Notes: a model not told the origin generated them from the letters alone. Positions 40,080-54,178 are shown, numbered from the stretch's first letter. The stretch: DNA of 64,000 nt from Loxodes magnus (GCA_946699065.1 CAMPDV010000152.1:62001-126000); one strand, 5' to 3'. Program-made: numbers and translations.

Positions 40080-43000
40080 TACAATAGTATATATATTTTT
40101 GAGTTTTGCATTAAAGTATAAAGTTGAATTATGATATACCTTATAGTTTTTAGAATCTAATGGTTATTAGTTTATTTATGTTTTTTCATTTAAGTGAGAT
40201 AAAACAAAAATATTAAAATAGAACTCATACTGTATGATATTATTATTTCATATCAGTATGCTTTATTATTAGTTTCTTATGTTTAGTCTTTAGTTTAAAA
40301 TCCCTTAAATAATAACTGAACTAAAATCTTTTAAGTAAAAGTGCTAATTCATTCTTAATTTTCATTCTGCTTGACTAAATAGTAAACAATCTAATATTTC
40401 TAAATTATTTTTATTGTTTTTATCTTATAATTTAATATAAAGGATAATTATAAGCTTAGCTATACACTCTTTTAGTCTTAGTTTAAGTTATATGACTTTA
40501 AATTTTTAAGGATTGAGATAGTAATTCTTTATGCTAGCTACTTGATACACTTGATAATTATTTTTGAATCAAAAGATAAATATGAAGTTTAGTGTAAAAC
40601 CACTTATTACAGTTTCAAAGAATTCCTTATTAATTATGTTTATTTCTGAATTGATCTCTTAAATTCCTAGATTCTAACTTATTAAATAAATTTAAAAATC
40701 CTTTATTTTATTAATAAATTATAAACTACAATCGTTTTATATAGAGATTGGATAGTAGTAAATTACACTGTAAATAGATAAAATTAGCTTCGATCATTTA
40801 AAATGAGTTATAATATATCTCATATCATAACTAACTCTTTATTCATTCTATTTACATTTTTAACTTTATTAGTTAACTATGTTTCTTTCTCTATTTCTTG
40901 CTAAAGCTTCCATTTTAAAGTGAGTTTAGAGTTTAATTAAAGGCTTATTTTCATAGTTAATTGTTTATTTCTTTAGTTATCAAATAAAATGAAAGCTTTC
41001 TATTGCGTTGCTTTACTCTTCGCATTGTAAGCACTTGGAGATAAATAATATCAATTCGATATAGATTCCCTTGGCACTTACAATGACCCTACTAAACTCT
41101 AAACAACTCTCTCAACTAAAGAAAAGATAACTTTATACCTTGAGTTCGAGGTTGGAACCTCCTGAATATGGGTTATAGATTCTCAGACAGATGGATTAGA
41201 AATTACTGACGGGGAAGATATTTACGATGACAATATGGAAGGAGGTTATGGATATTAAGTTTGGTATATTTCTTGCTCGAATGAGAACTGCGATAGCTAA
41301 GAAGCAAAATTCATGAATGTGGATTCTACTGATTACGAGAAGGGATAGCATAACGGAAACGATAATTATTTTGTATTAGAGATAAATTAGGACGATTCAG
41401 ATAGTGGACTGATACTAAGTTTTTGTGCTCTCCTTCTTTCCTTCATTTTATTATGAGAAATAACTATCTTAAAGAAATAATTTTAGGTAAATATATTTAA
41501 ATAAGTGATATACTATTACCCATATAAAGTTTGGTAGTATTCCAAAAGTTTTGACTAAAATGCAAGCTAAATAAACTTATAAGTGTTTATTTAATAAACA
41601 GGTATATAAGTATTTCTTAGACATTTATGTATGATAAATTAAAATTAAGGAAAGTTATTATGATTTTAAAATAAGTTTATTAAGGTAAATCATATGATTA
41701 AGTAATTAATAGTTAAAGAGATTGGAAGCTAGTTATTTCTATATCTATATAGTTAAATCTAGTTTCTTTTTAGAAAATAATAGGAGTGATATAAGTTAAA
41801 TGTAACTATACAACTACTAAATGAGTACATTAAGTATGATTATTTAAAAGATAAAATAGTAAAAGTAGTTAGATCAAAATAAAGAGCATCAGTATTTATC
41901 TCTTAGATAAAAGTACTATTTAAAAGAGTATAAGTATTACTATTTTTAAGATACTTATACTTTAAATACAATTATAAAGTTATAAGGAAAATAGTTTATA
42001 AGAAGTATAGTTGTTATTCCTTTAATTCAAATACTTTATCTTAGGAAACTTAATAGAGATTATTAAGAAAGAATTAATATCTATTAACTAGTACTATGTA
42101 TATCTGAATTGGATAAAAAAGATTCTTTATTGAAGATAATTTAATTCTATTGCAGAAAAAATGTTTAATTGCTTTTCTTAGAGGATAATTGATCCTTTCT
42201 TTGTTAAAAAATTGGATTATCAAATTTAATTTTCAATAATACGCTCTTCATAAATCTAGCTTTTAAATAATAGCTTAATAATGAAAGTAGTAGCTTCTTT
42301 TTATAGATCTATTGTATAACAGTATCTATCTTCTTTTAAAAATACAGTTGTTAAACTTTGCTCATAGATACCAGCATAAAATAGCAAAAATAAACTAAGT
42401 GCTGCATTTACATTTAACAGAGTCAATTATTTTGAGAGTTAGATATTAAAGTTTAGTGAGCACTCCTTAATTTAAATAATTAATAATAAGGTTAAATTAA
42501 CTATAACTGGATCATAGATTCTTCATTAAAGTTATCAAATATATCTAATAAATATGCTTGTCGTCTGCTATAAAGCAATTTTCTATAAAATAAAGGTTTA
42601 TTTCCCTAACTTTATTCTTAGTAACTTATTTGCTAAGTTTATTTAGAAATATACTACTTCTTCTAGTAACTTAGTTATAGAAAATTAATCTTCTACTATT
42701 AATAAATTTGCTAATTAATTAAAAATAAATGTACAAGCTAAGTTAAATCCTATCAAGTTGTAAGTCTATTCAGCTCTTAATCTACCTTTTCTTAATAGTA
42801 TTATAGTTTTAAAATTTATTCCTTTACATTCATTCATATAATTAAATCAAGCAAAAAGCTCAAGTTTTTCAGTATTATAGAGAACATTCTGTATCTCTTC
42901 TAATTTAATTCTTAAGTATCATATATACTAAATAGATTTTATTAAGAAGCTACTATTTAGATCCATATCATCATTTTTAAAATAACCTGCTTAAGTGTTT

Positions 43001-44130
43001 ACACTTCTGATATCATACCTCTTTACCTAAAGAATTACCAATTTTCTATTAACTAACATTTTCTAAAAGACAAACAAAGCTATATTTATTAGATAAACTA
43101 AATTATGAGATAGTTGATGTACAATGATATGCTTAATATAACTTAGATATTTAACTTAATTTTATTTATTTTAGAAGTGAGAAAATAATTTTTTCTAGAT
43201 GCAAATAAAAATGGATCATAATACTTACGAAATGGTTGTATTTTGTAGATTAGATAATATAAAAAAGAAGGGTAGTACTCTATAGGATATATAGTATATT
43301 TATCAATCTTTCCTGTAGAAAATTAAAATTCCAATTATGATAGAGTGCTATACAGTTTATTTCAGACTTTATTTTATTAAGTAAGTTCAAGATAATGAGT
43401 AAATTATAAAATCCCAATATGATCCATTATATAAAGCACTATTTAAATAACTAGATTAAGATACTATGATATACCCAAACATTATGAGATGGTAAATTAT
43501 TATATCATGAGATTCACTTAATAATTAGAATTTCAAACGCATAATTCGTAAAATACTTATATCAAATATGTATAGTACAAAACCTATAAAAGCACAAGAA
43601 ATTAATATCATATACATAAAAGAAAAAATACTAGGTTATTTCCTGTTTATTTTCAATAAATTATAAATCAAAACTTAATAGAATAAAATGTAAGCATTAT
43701 TATCTTAAACTTTCAGCATTTCTACATAATTTCCTAGTTTATTTATATTTAAATAAGATGCTAAGTTATATAAGGAAAAAGGAATAGTTGAAAGCTGTAA
43801 CTAGAAATTTTAAAAATTATTTCAGAGCTTAAAATAAATCTTAAGCTCATAGTTATAAAACTAAAAGGGATTATATAGAAGTGGATTATAAATCTTAGTT
43901 TAAATACCTAATTTTCAAAGATTTGCTTCTAAAATATTCCTTTAGCTATTAATTGATTTTATATACTTGTTTCGTATAAAGAAAATGCTTTAAAATTGTT
44001 AATAAGATATCTAATAAAGAGAATACGAAAATAAACTCAGATCTAGTTTTATAAAATAAAACATTTTTCTGAGTAGATGAAAATTATACTGAGTGATATA
44101 TAATTAACTATCTAGTTATTGATACCAAGT
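40080..44130. repeat. Right copy of the tandem duplication
   Basis: This is the counterpart of 35340-39880. It contains the intact chagasin-like gene. From 41457 to 44130 I see no other frame I can support. The last part (43090-44130) aligns with 38870-39880 and ends about 90 bases before the tRNA gene. Confidence 0.7.
40989..41456 (+). CDS. Secreted or GPI-anchored chagasin-like protein
   Basis: ATG 40989 to TGA 41454-41456 gives 155 residues with no intron. Residues 1-17 form a signal peptide (MKAFYCVALLFALQALG). The last 14 residues are hydrophobic (LILSFCALLLSFILL), as in GPI-anchored or membrane-tethered proteins. In the core, GTSWIWVIDS (its first Trp is TGA) and the Gly-rich EGGYGYQVWYIS resemble the two Gly/Trp loops with which chagasin-family (I42) inhibitors enter the active site of papain-like proteases. 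The third loop (RPW-type) is not seen, so this function is tentative. NENC and SCSN supply two Cys that could pair. A truncated copy lies 4.9 kb upstream. Confidence 0.75.
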
Positions 44131-44220
44131 TATTTACTTTAAAGCACTGAATTATAGAACAACTTGCTAATATTAGAATTAAGTATAATATTTAATAAAT
44201 TAGGGGATATATAAATATAA

Positions 44221-44293
44221 GCCCGGCTAGCTCAGTCGGTAGAGCGTCAGACTCTTAATCTGGTGGTCGTGGGTTCGAGCCCCACGTTGGGCG
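44221..44293 (+). tRNA. tRNA-Lys (anticodon CTT)
   Basis: The complete cloverleaf is 73 nt. The acceptor stem GCCCGGC pairs with GTTGGGC (two G-T pairs) and the discriminator is G. The anticodon loop is CTCTTAA with anticodon CTT. The T arm carries GGTTCGAGCC. Box A (TAGCTCAGTCGG) and box B (GGTTCGAGC) are intact. There is no intron, and CCA is not encoded, as in eukaryotes. It is much more GC-rich than its surroundings and close to the general eukaryotic tRNA-Lys(CTT) sequence. Confidence 0.98.
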
Positions 44294-44298
44294 TTTTT
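44294..44298 (+). terminator. Pol III terminator of the tRNA gene
   Basis: A run of five T directly after the tRNA end, the standard RNA polymerase III stop signal. Confidence 0.85.
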
Positions 44299-45679
44299 AG
44301 ATAGTCTCTTTATAAAATTATTGTTAGTTTTTGAATTTAAAAATTATAAATTTTGAAGTATGTATTTCAAATATAGAAAATATATGGATCTAACCTTTTT
44401 AATATCCTAAAAATTAGCTAGTAAAGAATAAAACTGGATCCATATCTATTTATAGATCCTTAAGGCTCGAAAATAAAAGTTTAAAATATTCTTATTTTAG
44501 TTTGAAGACTTTGATCTGGATTTAATCTTCCTTTAGTACTTTAATTTTGAATTGTCTACAATATATACAATAATAACATTAAGCAAAGACAAATTTTTTT
44601 GAGTACTTCAATAGAATAAAACAATTATATCTTAGTTTTCATAAAGAAGACTGCTATTGTTCTATTTTTTTGTCTTTTAAATGCTTATTTGGCTATAAAT
44701 AGCTTATAAAGAGGCTTTACTACATGCTTCTATTATTTCCTTATATCCAAATCTTTTTTATCTTGTCTAATGAAAATATCCTTAACCACAAATTTAATTT
44801 TTATTCATTACCCATAAAATCAAAGAGCATTTGTCATTGATGGCATAACTCGATTTGGATTTGAATCTATATCAAGCTTCTCTTTAATTAAGCAAAATGA
44901 CTATGATTATTTACCTTAATCTTTTTCTCCCTTCCTCTTATTTAATTTTTTACCAACTTTCTGCTTATATCCACCTTGTAAAATTCTAAAGCTTATTTAT
45001 CCTTATTAAGCTTTTAATTTTAATACTTTTCAGAGTTAAAATAAATGCCTGATCATGCTATCAAATGATTGTAGTAAAGTATTTCCTCTCCTGAGTATTT
45101 TTATCTATCCTAGCAGAACTTTATACTTTTTATCTCTGTACAAAGTTTTGTTAGATGTATGGATTTTTTAATTACTTAAAGATACCACATTCCGCTTTAA
45201 AGTTTCAAGGAAGCCAATTACAAGAATATCACTTAGCAAATCCAAAAGAAATTGTGACAGGAATTTTTTTTCTATCTTTAGAGACTAAAAATCAAACTGA
45301 GTTAGCAAAACTCAATTAGATTGCTTCATAATGCAGTATATCAAAAAGAAAAGGGAAATTTGAATAAGAAACAGAATAAATGACAAAGGATTAATAAAAA
45401 ATAAAATGATAGTAAAAGTAATTAGAAGATAAAGGAATCAGATTAAAATAGGAGGCAACAGCTACAAGATACAAATTGCCTGTAAGATTATAACTCATGA
45501 GTTTAATAGAGAGAAACTTTGAAGTCTCTAATATCATGTCACTGCTAGCTTCAAGTTAGAATTTTTGCTTATAATTATAAATTTTTTACACTATTATAAA
45601 AATAAATTGGTGAAAGCATAACAGAATAAGAACTTAATTATAATTAATTAAGCAAATACTTTAAACAATAGTCCTATTA
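44299..45679. other. Intergenic, possibly coding in part
   Basis: A plus-strand frame from ATG 44840 or 45155 to TGA 45611-45613 contains a charged stretch (QTELAKLNQIASQ; KQLEDKGIRLKQE). However, the opposite strand reads about as well, so no gene is called. Confidence 0.3.
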
Positions 45680-46732
45680 TCATTAATACTTATATATTGT
45701 TTATTATTATGCATATGCTATTAATACTCTCTTGTTTCGATAAGATATTCTCATCTTATTACTGTCTAATTTTAAAGAAGCATTAATAAAGATCATTAAT
45801 AGTCTTGAATGAAACTTAGCTATCTCATTCAGAAAAGAAGTCTCTTCCTAAACGTATTTGAAGATATAATAATTACGACTACCTAATATAGTATAGTAGC
45901 CCAATATCGATTACATTTTGCTTCTATTACAAGAAAACATTTAATGTATCTTACTTGAAATTTACTAAACCCATACTTTTGTCAAATCACTAATGGATCT
46001 TATTTTCAAGTTTGCTCATTAAATATCAGATAAAAGAAAAGCAGGAAATAGAATATTTTCCAAGTTGCTATGCTAATTTTACGTATAGCCGAGGAATAAG
46101 AAACAATGCTTCATAAAGTGATTAAGAGATAATTTTACTACATTAGGTATTGAGCTTTCTCTTGTACTTTAGTCAAAGTATTTATCTTCCACCTTACTAG
46201 TTATTGAATCAAGACTTCCACATCTTTCTAACGATTCTTCCAATATTTTTCTGATTAGATATTAAAAGAGTTTTATCTTAATCTCCATAGTTTTCTAATT
46301 ACTACTAACAGCAAAAATTAGCATAAAAATAAGAATTTTTTCCTTTTTTCTACTATAAGAACCTTCCACTTATTTATCCTTAAGATTGAGTAGAGAATTC
46401 CTATTTAAGAAGAAACTAGGAGTTTTGCTATCCACTATCAGCATATTTTCCTCTATTTTTACTTAAAAGTTACTTTTATATTCAAGCAACTCTTATCAAC
46501 TATTTTAATCCTCAGTGAAAGGAAAAATCCGTTAAAGTTATAATTTGTATAATTAGGGAAATTTTTGATAAACACAATAGCAAACAAAATTTTACCTGCT
46601 TTATTGCTCAAAATATTCCCGTTAAAGAGTAAGAGTAAACAATGCAGAATGCTTCTATTGTAAACTTAGAAAAAAGAAACACTAAAATATTGGTAGTGTA
46701 AAATGAGTAATTGGTGATTGTATAAATGACAT
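45680..46732 (-). CDS. Probable protein of unknown function, 350 residues
   Basis: The frame runs from ATG 46732 (MSFIQSPITHFTLPIFQ) to TGA 45680-45682, with two internal TGA. Residues 90-330 are the most protein-like (KIKLFQYLIRKILEESLER; SITSKVEDKYFDQSTRES), with G enriched in first codon positions. A hydrophobic stretch (KILIFMLIFAVSSN) may span a membrane. It lies 143 bases behind the gene at 46876-48063 on the same strand. The first ~80 residues are the least certain. No domain is recognised. Confidence 0.38.
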
Positions 46733-46875
46733 TGCCAAGTTAATTTAGGAATGAGTCTAGATGAGAAAGAAGGATATTATATCTTTGTTGAAGTTGATTA
46801 ATTTAATTTATGTTGGTTTACTTGATGAAGTGTATTAGTTATTTAAATTAAAAGACATAAATTAAATCAAAAAGT

Positions 46876-48063
46876 TCAATCACGTACAGTTTCTCCAATC
46901 TTCTATAGAGTGTTATCAAATGAAGAATCAAATACACATTCTTACTCTATTGACTCTGAATCACTTGAATAAGAATCTTCATTTAAATCGAAATTTTCAG
47001 AACTTAGTTAGTCGCTTTCCTAATTAATTTTTTCAGCGATTCCTCCTAAATATTTATCAAAATCTTTATTTCTTTCCTACTAATCTAGTTTCAACGGACC
47101 AAAGCCAGTCTCTACTTATAGTTTTGAAGGAAAATATTTTTCTGTCAATCCTTGACGGGACTGATCAATAAGCATGACAAAATTATCCTAAATCTAGGGT
47201 TATTCAACCTTCTTTGTAGCTTATTCTGATTTTTTATCCTTTTAAGACACTTCATTTGCTATTTCAGAAATGTTCTTATTCAAGTCCTCATTTAGCTTTC
47301 TTTTCTTCTTTTTATTATTTTCATCCTTTATCTGCTGATCTTATAAAAAAACAGTCATATTCTGATCCTAAGTCAAGGAAAAATCCACCTAAATTTGGGG
47401 TTAACTCTCTAGCTTTATCTTTTCATTTATCTCACTTTCTCTAAAAGGAGAATCTTCACTAGTAAAGTCATTCCACTCTAGGAGTTCTTTGAACTTAAGA
47501 TTAATTTCAGTTAGCGTTATTGCAAATTGCTTCTAATCCTTCAGTTTCTTTCAATTCCCATAGATTTGCTAAAACTTGCTTATAATTAATTCTAAATAAG
47601 CTTCTATCTTTTTAAGTTGCTTCTATTTCCCACACATCAACTTGACAGTGTAGGCGCTGAAATATAAAGCAAACTAGTGATCATTTCATCCTACCCTTTC
47701 TAGCAAAATAAGTCAAGCGACTAGTTCAATATCTGACATCAGTAAATATTATCTTACATTCATCATTTCAGTCTGCAGAGGGAATTAGCACATCAAAGAA
47801 ATTTACGTTTTAAGGTTAAACTGTTCAATCAATTTTTACCCATTTACCGACATTTTCTCATTCAGATATTTTTCAAACGTTTGCTAATACTCAGGACTTA
47901 GTTACTTAACCGCAGAAAGGTGATTAGGAGAAACATAGTTAGAAAACTAGTCTTATTGGTGTTAGAAATGATTCACTGAATCAAAAGGTTATTCAACTTG
48001 GTATAAATTTTACGGTATATGATTTCTATTCATTTACTAATTCATATATTCAATTTCAGACAT
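46876..48063 (-). CDS. Acidic, probably nuclear protein of unknown function, 395 residues
   Basis: ATG 48063 to TGA 46876-46878, one exon. The N-terminal part is Gln/Asn-rich. Residues ~60-210 look folded and helical (SPEYQQTFEKYLNEKMSVN; DIELVAWLILLERVGWND). At least three internal TGA read as Trp (two in that second segment, one in GNWKKL), while TGG is used in EWNDF. Around residue 250 is a basic cluster, NNKKKKRKLNEDL, that looks like a nuclear localisation signal. The C-terminus is Ser/Asp/Glu-rich (NFDLNEDSYSSDSESIEQE). Codon composition is clearly that of a gene. No family is recognised, and a chromatin or transcription role is only a guess from composition. Confidence 0.78.
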
Positions 48064-51000
48064 TATAATTATCTTATTAACTCATTTATCGCTCAACAAA
48101 TTCAAATAGTTTAAAGAGATATCGTTATTTAACCCTTAAACTAACTTTATAATTTTTTCTCTTCTAACAAAATTTTATTAGGCTTAAAGCAGAAATTCTA
48201 TAAAGAGCTGAAAATATATTATTGCATCAAGCTTTTCTTACTTTTATAGGAGAGAATTTAATTTTAGACAGGTATATTTAGGGATAGTAAGTTTTATTTA
48301 TTTTAACTATATAGCTTGACTTAATTTTTAACTTTGGTTAAATAATTTTTTGACTTAGTGAAATGAAATTGTTTGTATAATCAAATTTGCTTTTTTGTAT
48401 TTTTTTTATTTGGTTTTTTGTTTGTAATTTAGCTAAATAAATTCGTCGTCATAGTAGGAATAAATAAAGCCGAAGATGCTTATATAAAAGACCGTCAAAT
48501 CTCTTTTCAACTTAACTTTCTTATATACTTAAATCTTGATACCTTTAAGATATTCTGAGCCATAAGTTAAATTTATCTTCCTCTTTTAAGCAATTTTCCT
48601 ACATTTCAGAAACGTCGAATGTAGCGAGGGCTAGCAAGATAGATTGAATACAAGAGAGGGTACAAAATAGAGGCTTAATGGTATTATTAAATTTATGTTT
48701 TTGCATATCACTTAAAAATTACTTTAATCGATCAACCTCTTAAAAAATCTTTTTCCGATTGAGAGTTTTTTCCCTATTTTACGATGTGTAGCTCTCTTTA
48801 AATTAAGTCTTATTTATTTTTTTATTTGGCTTTATATATAAAAAAGGACTTTCATTTTATGTTGAATATTAAGAATTTTGACCTAGAAATGAATGGAAGA
48901 TTGAGTATCATTTAGATTTAGACTCATTTGAAATTTTTTTGAGAGTGATTAGAGAAAGGATAGTTTATTTAGGACGTTATTACTCATACAGCGTGAAAAA
49001 TGATTGGAGACAGCCAACCTTTCTACCTATAATGATATTCTAATTGTTTACCATGTTAATGAAAGACTTGATTTGCTTTCCCACTTTTCGCTTTAAGGTA
49101 CTTAAGTTTTATTGTTTCTACCAAAAGCTAAATAACTTGCATCTTGCTTCGTATTTACTTTAAATTAATGCTTCGATTCCTTTAGCTTCTTAAATGATCT
49201 TAGTTTTATAATGATATTCTAGCAACTCTAAAAACGAAATGAACCTAGCTTTGGATAGCATTTATAAAGGCTCAGATCTTAAAGCTTATCCTCTGAATTT
49301 CAGTCGCAAGATAAAAATTAATTGAAGCCCTAGACTTGAACTAGATCCCCTTGCATTAGATCCACTTAAGAGTTACTCATCTAATATACTTTAAAGTATA
49401 TAAAATGCCCCACTTAAACTAAAGATAGTAGGTATTTAATACACTCAATAACTTAAAATAATAAGAAGCAATAGCCCCTAAGTAAAGAAGGGAATAACAT
49501 ATCTCTTGTTTCCAAAATAAAATAGAGTTAGTTTAAATTAAATGGAACTAAGATTTTGAAGAAATTTTAATCATCTTGATTAAGAGACAATTTTAGCTCT
49601 TATTAAAATTTTAGTTTTATTAGATTATATAATTTCAGTCTGGTCTTAAACTGAAAATGTAATTATCTTAATTAACTTAAAACTTCGTTTTTTGTTCATA
49701 AATTGAAAGATCTTTCTTGCTACTTAGACTTTCCCTTCTTATTATAATATGTAGCTCACAGAATATAAAATTTATTAACTTCTCTAGAAGCTAGTATGCT
49801 TGCTATTATAATTAGATAGCATTCTATTAATAAGATTATAACTTTTAAATTATGACTTAATTAAATGGTTCCTCATCTTTTTATTAATGGTATAATATCT
49901 TATTTTATAGACATCCTAACTAGTTTACGTTTATCATAAGCCATATTTAATCTTTTTTAGCTTCTTTAATTATTTTAATTTCTTGGTTATTATAAGTCTA
50001 TTATCATCTTGATGCAATTCTCTATTATTAAATAGCTTACTTAGTTTACAGTATCTATCCTTTATCCCTTTATACTGATACTTTATTAAATGATACTATT
50101 TCTTTCCTTTAATAATGCCTATGTATTCTATTTAATTAGCTTTATGCCTTATTAAAAATATACTGGAAGGGATTTTCAAACAAGTTGCTTTTTTTATTGT
50201 TGATATTCATTTTTCTACCTTTTTACATGTCTTTCTCTTTATCTCCCTTGTATATCTATTATTTATCCATTTATATAAACCAAGCTAAACAGTAAAGGGT
50301 TCATTATCTCACATCCTAACTAGGTTAGTTGTATACCTCATTCTCTTATTCCTATCCCTTCAGCTTTCCTTATATACAGTTATAGCTATTATTAGCTAAA
50401 TTATCATACTTTATTTAGTTCCTTTCATTTGCTATCATAGTTAGTAATATAATTATTTTTGAGTATGCAGTTTTAATGTTGATGAGGTTTGTTTAAAATG
50501 TGAAATTTAGAATAAGCTACAATAATAAAATATAAAAGCTCTTTATGAGTATTTCAACTTAGACTTCGTATATTTTTGCTTTAGTCTAGTATCCCTATTT
50601 TACTCTAGGATTTAAGGTTAAATGGCCTTATAGGGAGAATACAGTTTAAGTAGAATGCTTCTTTTATTTTTATTTGCCTTATTCATGATTCTTGGCTTGA
50701 TGTTTTTCCTTATTTTCTTAAAAATAAGATTTTCGACTCGAGAACATGAAAAACTTAAGCACTTAATTGTGCTTAAATTTTCATCTTGTCTATCTTGCTC
50801 TTATGGCTTAACTTTTTGCTTCCTTACATAAAAATCAAGAGCTTAACCATCAGAAAATGTACAAGCGAAGTTTCCTTCTTTAGTTAAAGCTTCTGATGTT
50901 TAGAAAATGCTAGCATTTAGACTATGTTTGGATTTAACTCCAGGCTTTACTTCTTCCTTTTTTATTAGCTTTCAAAGATTAAGATTTAAGCAATAGACAA

Positions 51001-54000
51001 TAAAAGAAAAAGCAAGATTGATATAAAAAGGGCATTAAGGTAGTTAACTAAGTATCTACCTTCTAAGTAGAAGCTCCTTCCTTGCAACTCCACTTTACTT
51101 ATAAATAAGATTTATGCTTTTGTCTTGCTAGTGTAGAAAAGCTCCTAAACAGCATGCTTAATATGTTCAAATACATAGTATAACTAAGTTAAACTATAAA
51201 TCCCTAATAGCATGATTTTGAATAGTTCTTATAAAGTTTAATAATTCAATGCTTCGGTCCATTTTAAGTAAGATTGTCAGGAAGTACAATAAGCTTATTC
51301 TTTTGTAGATCAGTATGGTTAAGAATAATTAGAAATAGACACAAAATATAGGATTTAATCCATTTTAGTTCTTTATATCTAGATTTCCTTACTTTTTTAA
51401 TTCTAATCATTTGAAATACGAAGACTGACTATTTTGTCAGTCTGAAGTAAAATAACCTCACAAGATCTCTTTATAAGCTAGTTTTCTGCTCAGTTTACTT
51501 TTCATATTTTAACTTTCTTTTCCGTCCTCTGCAAATAACTTTCTATTCTGGGTCTTTAACAAGAAGCTTATAAATAAATACTTTATTTTAAAATCCAAGA
51601 ACTATTAGCCTTCTGGTATATAATATAGAAGACACGCAATATATCTCAAGCATATGAATAAGAAAGCTTCATAACACCAACAAGTAGCCTTCTTTTATCC
51701 TTTCCAGCTAAATATTTTTAAAAAGGATAAACTTAAACTGTTGTTAAGGGCATAATTATATTACTAGAGGGGATTTATTTGATATCCTAGATGAATTATA
51801 AATTTAGATATATAAATTAGACTTAAATCTTTAATATGATAGTTCCTTTTAAAATATTTTCAATGCTTCCTTATAAATTTAGCTTTTAGCTATAGCTCTT
51901 CTCCTTACTATTTGATCATGCTTATTTTTGCCATTTGGAAGGATAGATCTACTCTAAATTTTTAAGCGTATCATTTTATAGGATCTTTCAAAAGCAGCGC
52001 GTCCACTTTACTTTAGCATAAAGCATTTTCAATAAAGCTTTTAAGTTGAAGCAGAACTTATTCGAGTTACTATCATTTTTCAACCATTTGATTGAATTAA
52101 AACTCTCATACATCAGCTTACTATAATCATGCGTAACTATCATACTAACTAGATAGTACATTGATAGAAGAGATTCTTTGACCGGGTATTTGACAATTCC
52201 TCAGTATGTGCAGTTTAGGATTTTTTCTCTTATTTAAACTTCTGGCTTTCAATGCCTATTTATACATTTATCTTTACCTACTGTGCTCAATATAGTAGAT
52301 GGCAATATTATAGACTCACTTTCAATCGCTATGACATATAATTGAAACTTATTTAAATTTAGTTCTTATATTATATGAGAGATACTCATTATACATAACA
52401 GCATATATATTAGGGAGCTAAGATCCTAGATAATCCATTCTCAGAACATTAAAATCTAGAGTAAGGAGCAAACAAGTATAAGTAACAAGCATAGACATGA
52501 ACAAATATACTGGTATAATAGCAACATCCTCAGTGAAAAGACTCACTAAAGAATCCTTCTCAGAGTTATTGCTGGAAAACTAACAAATGTAAATCAGTAC
52601 AATTTTGGAACTTAATGGGGCAGAAAATGATTCTAGAACTGAAAATAAAATTCAATTCTCTTTCTTTTTTCTCATACATCTTAAGAAGATATCACTTAAA
52701 ATCAAGATAATACCTAGAAATCAATAAGAATTTCCCTTTGTACACATAAAAAGAAATTAAATCAAGAAAAATGCTAGAAGTAATGAAAGCTCTCCCCTTT
52801 GTAGATTTGACTCATAAAGATATTTAATTAAAAGCAAATAGCTATGACAGCATTTCTAATCATAATGATAAGAAATATTAACTAGAAGAGTATCCTTATG
52901 AAATTACTTGACTATATACTAGGTCTATTTGTTTCTATATACAGGTACTATTATAGATATATTCCATGTGCTTTATATAATAACTAGCTTATGTTTTCAA
53001 ACTTAATATTATATACTCAACTTTTTGGTCTTATAGCCATTGATTTATATCTATCAATACCTTAATTTTTTAATTAGTTGAAGCAAGCTTTTTTGCTATT
53101 ATCGAGATTTGACTTCATTTGATATTTCTTAACTGAGAGAAATTTGATTACTCCAAAGCATTCTAATTGGTTTCCTTACTTTTTCCTAATTTAGAGTATT
53201 TATTTTTCAATCTCCTTACTTAACTCCTCAGACCATGAATTAAGTGGTATAAAGCTAGGCGAATTTTATTTATTTTGCTAATGTAAAATTACGAAATAGA
53301 CGTTTGATTCTTATCCTATACACAAACCTAATTTTTAGTATTAAATAAGCTATACATAATAGTTGATATCTAGTAGTGTCATTTCTTAGATATTAGCTAA
53401 ATTTCATGGAAGCTATAAAGTTAAGAGATTAAGATAGATAACTCTATCTAAGACTAGAAGCTTAATTTAGTTTATGCTTAGAAGTAGGTAAAGTAAAGAA
53501 GTTATAGCTGGAACTAAAATAAGCTTTAGTTATTTAAATTGCTTATCAATAAAGGGAAAATTTCTGAAAGGCAGAGTGCTACTAGTTAAATAAACCCAGG
53601 AGTAGATAATTAAATAGATGCCATTTAGAAAGGATGACTCTAACAAGCTAAATTATATCCTATTAGGATGCATTTAGATAAAGCTTCTATCTTTAACTGT
53701 AGCATATATATATATAAGGCTTTATATACTCTCATACCCTTTATATACTCCTCATAACTCTATAATAGAATTTGATGTCGTTTTACTTTATTTTTATCGT
53801 TAAATTCCTCACTCAATAAGTATAAAAGTATTGGTATGGAAAAGGGTACTAAACACTTAAATTTGAGGAATCCAAAGTCAGTATTTTCAATAAAAAAATT
53901 CCAAATAACTTATTTAAGAATAACCATCTTGTCTTGAAATAGCTCTGATCTTATCTAGGTTAGCTTGACTTAGTAAATTATAGAAGAAAGTTTTATTTTA

Positions 54001-54178
54001 GAAGGTATAATAAAAAGGCTTGAAAATAGAGTATAGCTTTTCATTAAAAGTATAATTTGATAGTTCAAAGACAAACTTAGATGCAGTTTCATTTTTAAGC
54101 TTTTTGTCTACCTTGCTTATAGAAATTCTCTCAATCGGCTATAAATGCACGAGGTAAGGAAAGATAAATCAATAACTC
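48064..54178. other. Unresolved 6-kb stretch
   Basis: No paralogue support was found. Bases 48360-48800 on the plus strand contain a frame that opens with a signal-peptide-like sequence (MKLFVQSNLLFCIFFIWFF), but a second frame is equally good. Bases 50435-50930 on the minus strand read well (NASIFQTSEALTKEGNFAC; SDGQALDFYVRKQKVKPQE) and probably include an exon. Bases 52440-52900 are purine-rich on the plus strand. The rest is AT-rich without visible features. Confidence 0.35.

Noticed and set aside
44221-44293. tRNA as a stop-codon suppressor tRNA for the altered code
   Set aside because: The anticodon is CTT (Lys). It reads AAG, not TAA, TAG or TGA.
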